DNA from: an uncultured Clostridia bacterium
GTDB lineage: Bacteria > Bacillota > Clostridia > Oscillospirales > Acutalibacteraceae
Assembly (NCBI GenBank): GCA_946042285.1
Contig: CAMGDK010000093.1
Span: forward strand, 1 to 5,933
Length of the DNA: 5,933 nucleotides
Direction: 5' to 3'
Within the stretch, counting starts at the first letter, position 1, and the number at the start of each line of letters is the position of its first letter. A model generated the notes under the pieces. The model saw only the letters and a program-made list of their open reading frames with translations. It did no database searches and was not told the origin of the DNA. The position numbers and the translations under genes were made by a program. Positions 1-5,933 of this stretch are shown piece after piece.

Positions 1-44
1 CACCTAAGCCTTCGTCGGCAGCGTCAGATGTGTATAAGAGACAG
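1..44 (+). other. Illumina P5/Nextera adapter remnant (not genomic)
   Basis: This is synthetic library sequence left on the contig end. Positions 1-3 (CAC) match the end of the P5 oligo. Positions 4-11 (CTAAGCCT) match a standard Nextera i5 index, recalled as S508/N508. Positions 12-25 (TCGTCGGCAGCGTC) are the read-1 linker, and positions 26-44 (AGATGTGTATAAGAGACAG) are the 19-bp Tn5 mosaic end. The order of parts is exactly that of a finished library molecule, so this is untrimmed adapter and not a natural Tn5 element. Organism sequence begins at 45, and anything upstream of the first gene's leader is lost. Confidence 0.98.
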
Positions 45-50
45 TTCTAT

Positions 51-56
51 TATACT
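51..56 (+). promoter_or_regulatory. Possible -10 box (TATACT), weak
   Basis: TATACT lies in an AT-rich stretch about 34 bases before the likely GTG start at 90, which is a plausible place for a sigma-70/SigA -10 element. The matching -35 would fall at about 28-33, which is adapter sequence here, so the promoter cannot be confirmed. The first gene could equally be internal to an operon that starts outside the contig. Confidence 0.2.
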
Positions 57-77
57 TAATATGTGATTATTACTTAT

Positions 78-83
78 GAGGTG
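78..83 (+). promoter_or_regulatory. Shine-Dalgarno GAGGTG that sets the GTG start at 90
   Basis: GAGGTG sits 6 bases before GTG at 90. The other in-frame GTG codons, at 63 and 81, have no purine-rich site at the right distance, so 90 is the best start. An in-frame stop at 57-59 rules out any start further upstream. Confidence 0.7.
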
Positions 84-89
84 ACTATC

Positions 90-1295
90 GTGAAAACAAA
101 TGCTACATATTTTGTGAACGACGAAAACAAACCGCTTCGTTACGGCGAGATAAATTTAATCAACCCACTGCGCCAAAGATTAAGAGGCGAGGATAAAAAA
201 GCAGGCGTTGAGGCTTTGCCTGTGTTCTGCGGATTTTGCGGCACTGACTTTGAACTTATGAAGATGGGCAGGCAGGGACTCCTTGATAAAAAATTTCCGG
301 ACGGTGAATCAAGACTCATCAACGGTCACGAGGGCGTCGTTTGGGTGCCGAGCGAAAACCGCTTTGCAATCGTTCTTATCCGTGGCGGAGATAGCTTCGA
401 TCCTACAAGATTCACAGAGGATGAATCTTATTTTGAATACGGCTGCGATCAGGCAGATGGTATTTTCTGCGATAAGGGATATTTCAATCCCGATATGCTT
501 TTGCATCTTCCTAAGAAGTATGAGGGCTTAACAAGGCTTCCTTTGTCACTTGCAAAAAGGCTTGTTTTCTCTGACCCTTATGCCTGTGCAGTGTTCCAAT
601 ATGAGCGTATGTGCGATATTGGCGAAGCACAGAATTTCCGTGTTGAGCTTGCAAAGCGAAAGTGTGACGAGATGACTGCAAGAAAATATGCGGTAGAAAG
701 CACATTCGAAAGAGTAGTCATTTTCGGCTTAGGCACAACAGGTCTCTTCATTGGCGATCAGGTGCGCAGAAATCAAAAAAATGCAAGTATTCTTTTCGTT
801 GCCCGCAGTGGTGAGGATACCAAAAAAGCACAGTTTGTTAAAAATGAGCTTGGCTGTGATTATATGTCAACTGCAGGTATGAACGAGGGTGAAACCGCAA
901 AGGCAATCATAGACAGGCTTGGAGGTAAGGCAACAATCTTTGTCGGAACAAGCGGAACAGAGATTGAGCATAAAATTGCCTTTGAGCATGAGGCTTTGGG
1001 CTGCAACGGAATTTACAACAGCTTTTCTCTCGGTCCGAGGGTTACATACAATACAATGCCGTTCGGATTTAAAAATCAAGTTATTTTTGCTTCGATTAAC
1101 TTTACTCAAAAGCACATGGAGACTGCTATTGAGCTTCTTTGCGACAGTAGATTTGATCAGCTCGTTGAGCTTATTGACAAGGATGAGTTTACTGCCGATC
1201 CGATAGATGCTTACGAAAACAAAATTTACTCCAAGTCTGCACCGCTGAAAACTGCAGTTATTTGGAATAGTGAATATGTCAATACGGAGGAATAA
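90..1295 (+). CDS. Glucose-dehydrogenase-like MDR oxidoreductase, candidate aldose (L-galactose) 1-dehydrogenase
   Basis: This is a medium-chain dehydrogenase/reductase of about 401 residues, resembling the glucose 1-dehydrogenase branch. The N-terminal catalytic domain has CGFCGTD at residues 47-53 and GHE at 79-81, so Cys50, His80 and Glu81 are likely catalytic-zinc residues. DPYACAV at 162-168 resembles the EPLACA motif of glucose dehydrogenases. The cofactor domain carries GLGTTG at 213-218, a Rossmann GxGxxG turn. The four-cysteine structural-zinc loop is absent: residues 88-131 hold only Cys119 and Cys127. GTG at 90 is chosen for its GAGGTG site; a GTG at 63 would add nine residues. It ends 2 bases before the LgoD-like gene and belongs to the same operon. 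Family and context suggest oxidation of a free aldose at C1 to a lactone with NAD(P)+, with L-galactose the best guess from the downstream genes. Substrate and cofactor are inference; the family call is solid. Confidence 0.8.
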   Translation: MKTNATYFVNDENKPLRYGEINLINPLRQRLRGEDKKAGVEALPVFCGFCGTDFELMKMGRQGLLDKKFPDGESRLINGHEGVVWVPSENRFAIVLIRGGDSFDPTRFTEDESYFEYGCDQADGIFCDKGYFNPDMLLHLPKKYEGLTRLPLSLAKRLVFSDPYACAVFQYERMCDIGEAQNFRVELAKRKCDEMTARKYAVESTFERVVIFGLGTTGLFIGDQVRRNQKNASILFVARSGEDTKKAQFVKNELGCDYMSTAGMNEGETAKAIIDRLGGKATIFVGTSGTEIEHKIAFEHEALGCNGIYNSFSLGPRVTYNTMPFGFKNQVIFASINFTQKHMETAIELLCDSRFDQLVELIDKDEFTADPIDAYENKIYSKSAPLKTAVIWNSEYVNTEE

Positions 1296-1297
1296 AA

Positions 1298-2317
1298 ATG
1301 AAAGCAATTCAAATTACACAGCCGGGTGAGATAAAGGTTATAGAAAAGGAAATTCCTGTGGCAAAGCAGGGCGAGGCGTTATTAAAGGTGCTTTACTGCG
1401 GAATTTGCGGTGCCGATGTTGCATCATACACAGGTAATCAGCCATTTACTACATATCCGAGAATTCCCGGTCACGAATTTTCGGCACAGATTGTTGAAAT
1501 TCCCGAAAATGACAAGGGACTTAAGGCAGGAGATATTGTAACCTGCAATCCATACTTTAACTGCGGCGAGTGCTACGCATGTAGGCGTGGAATTGTTAAC
1601 GCCTGCCACGACAATCAAACAATGGGTGTTCAGCGCGACGGCAGCTTTCAGGAGTATATCACAATGCCTGTTGAAAGAATTATCGACGGCAAGGGACTCT
1701 CTGCAAAGGAGCTTGCACTTATTGAGCCGTTTTCAATCAGCTGTCATGCACTTTCAAGAGCAGAGGTTAAGCATGGTGACAATCTCTTAATTATGGGTGC
1801 AGGTCCTATCGGACTTTTTGCGCTTATTAAGGCAAAGGCAATGGGCGCAAGAGTGCTTATTGCAGATATGCTGGGAAGCCGTCTTAATCTTGCAAGGGAG
1901 TTTGGCGCAGATTGTATTGTTAATGTAAAGGAAACAGACCTTCACACTGCCTGCGCCGAGTTTACAAATGGATGCGGCTTTGATGTTTGCGTTGAGGCAT
2001 GCGGTGCTCCGGAAACATTCTTGAGCTGTATTGACGAGTCTGCGCACGGCGCTAACATTATTCTTATCGGTAACGGGAAGAGAGAAACAAGCTTTGTTCA
2101 TTCGATTATCCTAAAAAAAGAGCTTAATATTTTCGGCAGCCGTAACGCTTTTACAAAGGACTTTGAAGAACTGATTGACCTTGTAAAAAGCGGTAAGGCT
2201 GATATACTGAAAATGGTAAGCGGTGTTTATGAAATAGATAATGCAGGCGAAGCATTTGAGGCTCTTTCTCATAACGACGGCACACTTGCTAAATTACTTA
2301 TCAATTTTGAGGACTGA
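1298..2317 (+). CDS. lgoD: Zinc-dependent MDR dehydrogenase, probable L-galactonate 5-dehydrogenase
   Basis: This 339-residue zinc alcohol dehydrogenase family protein is of typical length. It probably oxidises L-galactonate at C5 to D-tagaturonate with NAD+. Likely catalytic-zinc residues are Cys37, His59-Glu60 (GHE) and Glu143 (IEP). The structural-zinc cysteines are complete at 89, 92, 95 and 103. The Rossmann turn GAGPIG is at 167-172, with Asp190 at the end of the second strand, which favours NAD over NADP. Compared from memory with E. coli LgoD (YjjN), it shares GNQPF-x2-YPR-x2-GHE near 46-60, the IEPF-x-IS-x-HA segment near 142-151 and GSRNA-x3-DF near 280-289. Oddly, the usual Thr/Ser after the zinc Cys is Ala39 (CGICGAD). 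The start has GGAGGAA at 1286-1292, inside the preceding gene's end. Placement directly before uxaB and uxaA supports the role, since its product is the UxaB substrate. Alternatives are L-gulonate, L-idonate or another polyol dehydrogenase. Confidence 0.85.
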   Translation: MKAIQITQPGEIKVIEKEIPVAKQGEALLKVLYCGICGADVASYTGNQPFTTYPRIPGHEFSAQIVEIPENDKGLKAGDIVTCNPYFNCGECYACRRGIVNACHDNQTMGVQRDGSFQEYITMPVERIIDGKGLSAKELALIEPFSISCHALSRAEVKHGDNLLIMGAGPIGLFALIKAKAMGARVLIADMLGSRLNLAREFGADCIVNVKETDLHTACAEFTNGCGFDVCVEACGAPETFLSCIDESAHGANIILIGNGKRETSFVHSIILKKELNIFGSRNAFTKDFEELIDLVKSGKADILKMVSGVYEIDNAGEAFEALSHNDGTLAKLLINFED

Positions 2318-2319
2318 TT

Positions 2320-3642
2320 ATGAAAGAAACAATTTTACAATTCGGAACAGGTAATTTTCTTCGCGGATTTGTTGATTATTTTGTTGACTCAATGAATAAA
2401 AGCGGTGACTACGACGGCAAAATTGTAATCGTTTCGCCGACAAATTCAAAGACGGTTGAAAGGATAAATAATCAAAACGGAAGGTACAATCTCATTTTGC
2501 GCGGTATTGATAACGGCAAAGAGATTAACGACAGATATGAAATCAGCTCAATAAGCAGAGCTATTAACCCTTATGCCGATTTTGATGAATACTTAAAGCT
2601 TGCCGAAAATCCCGATTTGCGCTTTATTGTTTCAAATACAACGGAGGCGGGAATTTGCTTTGATGGTTCATGTAAAATTGATGATATGCCTGCCTCCTCA
2701 TTCCCTGCAAAGCTCACGCAGCTTCTTTATGCAAGGTATCACTGCAATCTTAACGGCTTTGTTATTCTTGCGTGCGAGCTTATCGACAATAACGGCACTG
2801 AGCTTAAAAAATGTGTGCTTGAACATGCAAGGCTTTGGGAATTAGAGGATGAGTTTATCTCTTGGATTGAAAGTGAAAACACATTTTGCAACACTCTTGT
2901 TGACCGAATTGTAACAGGCTATCCTACTGACGAGGCAGGTAAAATCTGCAGTGAAATCGGATATAACGATGCCTTGCTTGACACTGCCGAGCCTTATCAT
3001 TTGTGGGTAATCGAGGGTGACTTTGAAAACGAGCTGCCTCTTGCAAAATCAGGCTTTAATGTTATATGGATGGATAATGTTAAGCCGTACAAAAAAATGA
3101 AGGTGCGTATTCTCAACGGCTCTCACACATCGCTCGTTTTTCCGTCGATGCTTTGCGGCGTTGAGGCGGTAGGCGACAGTCTTAAGGATGAGCAGTTGAA
3201 TGCGTTTTTAAGTAAATGCCTGTTTGAATATATTATGCCGAAGCTTGATGATACCGATGAAATCAAGGCGTTTGCAGGTGCTGTGCTTGAGCGCTTTGCA
3301 AATCCGTATATAAGGCATTTGTGGAAATCAATTTCGCTAAATTCCGTAAGCAAGTTCACTGCAAGAGTATTGCCGACAATAAATGATTATTTGAGTGAAG
3401 GCATTGTACCTAAGCCGCTTGCATTTTCTCTTGCATGCTTAATTGAATATTATAAGACAAATGATGTTCAGGATGATGCATCGTCAGTTGAATACATAAA
3501 GAATAATGATACTGCCGATATTCTTGCCAATGTAAATTTGTGGGGTAAGGATTTGAGCGTAATGCTTGATACGGTTAACGACAGCTTGGATAAAATACAC
3601 AACAACGGCATCAGGGAGGCTATTGCATGGAGTATGTCTTGA
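2320..3642 (+). CDS. uxaB: Tagaturonate reductase (altronate oxidoreductase)
   Basis: This cytoplasmic enzyme reduces D-tagaturonate to D-altronate with NADH and belongs to the mannitol dehydrogenase/long-chain secondary alcohol dehydrogenase family. The N-terminal cofactor motif QFGTGNFLRGF is at residues 7-17. SNTTEAGI at 105-112, LVDRIVTGYPTDE at 193-205 and the catalytic pattern K-x4-N-x2-H (Lys261, Asn266, His269) all match the E. coli UxaB pattern. The SNTTEAG and TGYP-x-DE signatures separate it from fructuronate reductase and mannitol dehydrogenase. At 440 residues it is about 40 shorter than E. coli UxaB (483 from memory), through internal and terminal trimming. The ATG has TGAGGA at 2308-2313 and starts 2 bases after the lgoD-like stop. 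Its last 16 bases overlap uxaA, so the two are probably translationally coupled. In galacturonate catabolism UxaB follows UxaC; no uxaC is seen here, and the upstream dehydrogenase would supply tagaturonate. Confidence 0.96.
   Translation: MKETILQFGTGNFLRGFVDYFVDSMNKSGDYDGKIVIVSPTNSKTVERINNQNGRYNLILRGIDNGKEINDRYEISSISRAINPYADFDEYLKLAENPDLRFIVSNTTEAGICFDGSCKIDDMPASSFPAKLTQLLYARYHCNLNGFVILACELIDNNGTELKKCVLEHARLWELEDEFISWIESENTFCNTLVDRIVTGYPTDEAGKICSEIGYNDALLDTAEPYHLWVIEGDFENELPLAKSGFNVIWMDNVKPYKKMKVRILNGSHTSLVFPSMLCGVEAVGDSLKDEQLNAFLSKCLFEYIMPKLDDTDEIKAFAGAVLERFANPYIRHLWKSISLNSVSKFTARVLPTINDYLSEGIVPKPLAFSLACLIEYYKTNDVQDDASSVEYIKNNDTADILANVNLWGKDLSVMLDTVNDSLDKIHNNGIREAIAWSMS
3613..3619 (+). promoter_or_regulatory. 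Shine-Dalgarno AGGGAGG of uxaA, inside the end of uxaB
   Basis: A strong site 7 bases before the uxaA ATG at 3627, lying wholly within uxaB codons. It confirms the 16-base overlap start rather than a later internal ATG. Confidence 0.85.
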
Positions 3643-4988
3643 TTAGTGAAAAAGACAATGTAAGAGTATGTCTTGATAATGGCCATAAGTACGCAGTAAG
3701 GGATATTCAAAAGGGTGAGCCGATTATAAAATACGGCTTTCCTATCGGTGTTGCGACTGATGATATTAAGTGCGGTGAGCAGGTGCACAGCCATAACCTG
3801 AAAACTGCTCTTTCAGGTACTCTTGAATATACATATACTCCAAATTACGAAGAAGCTGAAAAGCAGACACCGCCTATGATAAACGCCTATGTGCGCAAAA
3901 ACGGCGAAATCGGTATAAGAAACGATATTTGGATAATACCGACTGTCGGTTGTGTTAACAGTATCGCAAAAACCATTGCCGACAAAACGGGTGCACTGTG
4001 CTTTACTCATCCTTACGGATGCAGTCAGCTTGGAGATGATATGCAAATTACCAAAAAGGTGCTTTGCGGTCTTGTTAAGCACCCAAACGCCGGCGGTGTG
4101 CTTGTGCTTGGGCTTGGATGCGAAAATAATAACATTAACGAATTTAAAAGGGTACTCGGTGAATACGACGCAGACAGAGTGAAATTTTTGAATTGTCAAG
4201 ATTTTGATGACGAGATTTCACAGGGCATCAGTACAGTTAGGGAATTGTATGGCAATGCCTGTAACGACAAGAGAGTGGCAGTGCCGTTATCAAGGCTTAA
4301 AATCGGTCTTAAATGCGGTGGCAGTGACGGACTTTCAGGCATTACCGCTAATCCTCTTTGCGGAAAAATCACAGACAGGCTTGTTTCAATGGGCGGCACG
4401 GCAGTCTTGACAGAGGTGCCCGAAATGTTCGGCGCAGAGCAGCTTTTGATGAACAGATGCGTTGACGAGTCTGTTTTCAACGACACCGTTGAGCTTATTA
4501 ACAGCTATAAGCAATACTTTATCGCACACAATCAGCCTGTAAGTGAAAATCCGTCACCGGGTAATAAAGAGGGCGGAATTACAACCCTTGAGGAAAAGTC
4601 GCTCGGTTGCGTTCAAAAGGGCGGTACTGCGCCTGTCACAGCCGTGCTTAATTACGGCGATATGGCAGAAAAATCAGGTCTTAATCTTCTTAACGGTCCG
4701 GGTAACGATATTGTTGCAGTTACGAATTTAACGGCGGCAGGATGTCATTTGATATTGTTTACAACAGGCAGAGGTACACCGCTCGGTGCACCTGTACCGA
4801 CAATAAAGATTGCAACTAATACAAGCATTGCAAAAAGGAAAAGTAATTGGATTGATTTTGACGCACAGAGCAATTCGGCTCAAAATTTGTTTGACTTGAT
4901 TGTTGAAACGGTAAACGGAAAAGAAACAAAAAATGAAGCTAATGCTTTTCGCGAAATTGCAATTTTCAAGGACGGAGTAACATTATGA
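3627..4988 (+). CDS. uxaA: Altronate dehydratase
   Basis: This enzyme dehydrates D-altronate to 2-keto-3-deoxy-D-gluconate; in E. coli it depends on Fe2+ or Mn2+. The N-terminal SAF domain covers about residues 1-70, with HSHN at 54-57. The catalytic UxaA/GarD-type core follows: PTVGCVN at 105-111, HPYGCSQLGDD at 128-138, GLGCENN at 162-168, KCGGSDGLSGITANP at 229-243, LTEVPEMFGAEQLLM at 261-275, NPSPGNK at 308-314, GPGND at 357-361 and TGRGTPLG at 380-387. The C-terminus FREIAIFKDGVTL nearly matches E. coli UxaA. At 453 residues it is about 40 shorter than E. coli UxaA (495 from memory); a good part of the loss is in the SAF domain, where about 20 residues are missing between DNV (10-12) and GHK (19-21). 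The pattern fits altronate rather than galactarate dehydratase. It overlaps uxaB by 16 bases and the next gene by ATGA. Confidence 0.97.
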   Translation: MEYVLISEKDNVRVCLDNGHKYAVRDIQKGEPIIKYGFPIGVATDDIKCGEQVHSHNLKTALSGTLEYTYTPNYEEAEKQTPPMINAYVRKNGEIGIRNDIWIIPTVGCVNSIAKTIADKTGALCFTHPYGCSQLGDDMQITKKVLCGLVKHPNAGGVLVLGLGCENNNINEFKRVLGEYDADRVKFLNCQDFDDEISQGISTVRELYGNACNDKRVAVPLSRLKIGLKCGGSDGLSGITANPLCGKITDRLVSMGGTAVLTEVPEMFGAEQLLMNRCVDESVFNDTVELINSYKQYFIAHNQPVSENPSPGNKEGGITTLEEKSLGCVQKGGTAPVTAVLNYGDMAEKSGLNLLNGPGNDIVAVTNLTAAGCHLILFTTGRGTPLGAPVPTIKIATNTSIAKRKSNWIDFDAQSNSAQNLFDLIVETVNGKETKNEANAFREIAIFKDGVTL

Positions 4989-5854
4989 TTATTGATTGTC
5001 ATGCTCATTTATGGAAAACTCAAAACGGTAAGGTTGACGGCAGAGATGTTTTCCCCGTCGGCAACGGCAAGAGTAATTTCGGCGGTGAAATTCATCAAAT
5101 GATGCCGCCGTATATGACGGATGACGAGAATACGGCAGAGCGCTTTATTGCCAACATGGATTATGCAGGAGTTAACGGCGCCGTAATTACTCAAGAGGAG
5201 ATTGACGGCAATCAGGATGCTTACCTGTTAACTGCAAGGTCAAAATATAAAAACCGTCTTAAAATTTGCTCCTTGTACGAGGAGGGTAAGCCGTTTAACA
5301 CAGACGGCTTTGACGGCATTAAGATTTGTGCGGGCAGGCTCAAGACACAGGATTTGACTAAACACTATAATGTATTTGAACAAGCTGACAAAAACGGTAA
5401 ATTTATTTCCATCGACCTTGCCGACGGTGATTTGCAGACAGGCTCGCTTCTTGAAATGATTAAGCAATTTCCCGATTTAAAAATCGCAATCGGTCATTTC
5501 GGTATGGTTACAAGAGACGGCTGGCTTGAGCAAATCAAGCTTGCGCAAAACAAAAATGTAATGGTTGAAAGCGGCGGAATAACATGGCTTTTCAATTATG
5601 AATTTTATCCGTACCCGAGCGCAGTTAAGGCTATCAGGGAGGCTGCGGAGGCTTGCGGCATTGACAAGCTTATGTGGGGCAGTGACTATCCGCGCACAAT
5701 GGTTGAGATTACATACAAAATGAGCTTTGATTTTGTGCTTAAATCCAACGAGCTTACCGATGAAGAAAAGGCTAAATTTCTTTTTGAAAACGCAAGGGAT
5801 TTTTACGGCTTTGATAATTTAGAGCAGCTTGAGCCGATACCGCACATGCTTTAA
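4985..5854 (+). CDS. Amidohydrolase-2 family hydrolase, candidate L-galactonolactonase
   Basis: This 289-residue TIM-barrel protein of the amidohydrolase-2 family (PF04909-like) has no signal peptide and is probably cytoplasmic. The strand-1 motif HAH is at His6/His8, GHFG has His171 on the likely strand 6, and WGSDYPR has Asp234 on strand 8. The His expected on strand 5 is not seen; that segment reads FISIDLAD at 140-147. A missing strand-5 His is also seen in the sugar-lactonase (COG3618-type) group, such as L-fucono- and L-galactonolactonases, where metal dependence is reduced or lost. The start overlaps the uxaA stop as ATGA, with CGGAG at 4973-4977, so it is translationally coupled. Because the operon also encodes an aldose dehydrogenase and a galactonate route, opening of L-galactonolactone to L-galactonate is the likely job. 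Another lactone, or a decarboxylase-type reaction of the same superfamily, remains possible. Confidence 0.8.
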   Translation: MIIDCHAHLWKTQNGKVDGRDVFPVGNGKSNFGGEIHQMMPPYMTDDENTAERFIANMDYAGVNGAVITQEEIDGNQDAYLLTARSKYKNRLKICSLYEEGKPFNTDGFDGIKICAGRLKTQDLTKHYNVFEQADKNGKFISIDLADGDLQTGSLLEMIKQFPDLKIAIGHFGMVTRDGWLEQIKLAQNKNVMVESGGITWLFNYEFYPYPSAVKAIREAAEACGIDKLMWGSDYPRTMVEITYKMSFDFVLKSNELTDEEKAKFLFENARDFYGFDNLEQLEPIPHML

Positions 5855-5868
5855 TATGATGACAGGAC

Positions 5869-5874
5869 GAGGAA
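5869..5874 (+). promoter_or_regulatory. Shine-Dalgarno GAGGAA before the last gene
   Basis: GAGGAA lies 4 bases before the ATG at 5879, and an AGGA at 5864-5867 is a secondary candidate. It supports a real start in the 24-base gap after the preceding stop. That gap holds no hairpin or T-run, so the operon appears to continue. Confidence 0.7.
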
Positions 5875-5878
5875 TACC

Positions 5879-5933
5879 ATGGAAGATTTAAAATTTTATC
5901 TTATTACTGATACTCACTATTTTAAAAACTCGC
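5879..5933 (+). CDS. Calcineurin-like metallophosphoesterase, N-terminal fragment (runs off the window)
   Basis: Only 18 codons are present: MEDLKFYLITDTHYFKNS. The hydrophobic strand followed by TDTHYF gives the D-x-H metal-binding motif (Asp11, His13) that opens calcineurin-like phosphoesterases. The start is backed by GAGGAA at 5869-5874. There is no signal peptide at the N-terminus visible here. Its place 24 bases after the lactonase-like gene, with no terminator between, suggests co-transcription. The substrate cannot be told from this fragment, and a role in the sugar pathway is not obvious. The family call rests on one motif and the strand before it. Confidence 0.65.
   Translation, partial: MEDLKFYLITDTHYFKNS

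Noticed and set aside
26..44. Tn5 mosaic end as evidence of a natural transposon
   Set aside because: It is preceded by the Nextera linker, a known-type i5 index and P5 bases, so it comes from library preparation.
63..89. Start of the first gene at GTG 63 or GTG 81
   Set aside because: Neither has a Shine-Dalgarno site at suitable distance, while GTG 90 has GAGGTG six bases upstream.
867..1307. Minus-strand open frame of 146 codons
   Set aside because: It lies opposite the well-supported first dehydrogenase, is Cys- and Ser-rich without a recognisable motif, and looks like an antisense shadow.
2320..3642. Fructuronate reductase (UxuB) or mannitol dehydrogenase
   Set aside because: The SNTTEAGI and LVDRIVTGYPTDE segments match UxaB, and the next gene is altronate rather than mannonate dehydratase.
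3813..4199. Minus-strand open frame of 128 codons
   Set aside because: It lies wholly opposite conserved uxaA motifs and has no family signature.
3627..4988. Galactarate dehydratase or sulfolactate dehydratase
   Set aside because: NPSPGNK, GPGND and the C-terminal FREIAIFKDGVTL follow E. coli UxaA closely, and the neighbour is uxaB.
5855..5878. Terminator between the lactonase-like gene and the phosphoesterase
   Set aside because: The 24-base gap has no hairpin followed by a T-run and instead carries a Shine-Dalgarno site.

Overview
The window looks like one end of a contig from a low-to-moderate GC Firmicute, probably a gut Clostridia-type organism. That guess rests on strong GGAGG-type ribosome binding sites, tightly packed or overlapping genes on one strand, and moderately AT-rich codon use. 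No marker gene fixes the taxon. The first 44 bases are not genomic. They are the tail of an Illumina P5/Nextera adapter: three P5 bases, an 8-base i5 index, the read-1 linker and the 19-bp Tn5 mosaic end. Real sequence starts at about position 45.

From about 45 to the end there is one uninterrupted plus-strand operon. It encodes, in order: a glucose-dehydrogenase-like MDR oxidoreductase without a structural-zinc loop (90-1295); an LgoD-like zinc MDR dehydrogenase for L-galactonate (1298-2317); tagaturonate reductase UxaB (2320-3642); altronate dehydratase UxaA (3627-4988); an amidohydrolase-2 family TIM-barrel hydrolase, probably a sugar lactonase (4985-5854); and the first 18 codons of a calcineurin-like metallophosphoesterase (5879 onward). 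Gaps are 2, 2, -16, -4 and 24 bp, and every gene has its own Shine-Dalgarno sequence. No terminator, repeat, RNA gene, CRISPR or mobile element was seen, and there is no gene-free stretch of 300 bases.

The three central genes form a recognisable route: L-galactonate to D-tagaturonate (LgoD), to D-altronate (UxaB), to 2-keto-3-deoxy-D-gluconate (UxaA). Adding a sugar 1-dehydrogenase and a lactonase-like amidohydrolase at the two ends suggests a complete route from a free aldose, most likely L-galactose, through L-galactonolactone and L-galactonate to KDG. A comparable L-galactose route is known from the gut bacterium Bacteroides vulgatus. Here it would be packed into a single Firmicute-type operon with an MDR enzyme as the proposed first step. 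UxaB and UxaA are near certain. LgoD is probable. The roles of the first and fifth genes are inferred from family and context. Transporter, regulator, KDG kinase and aldolase, and any glycosidase are not in the window.
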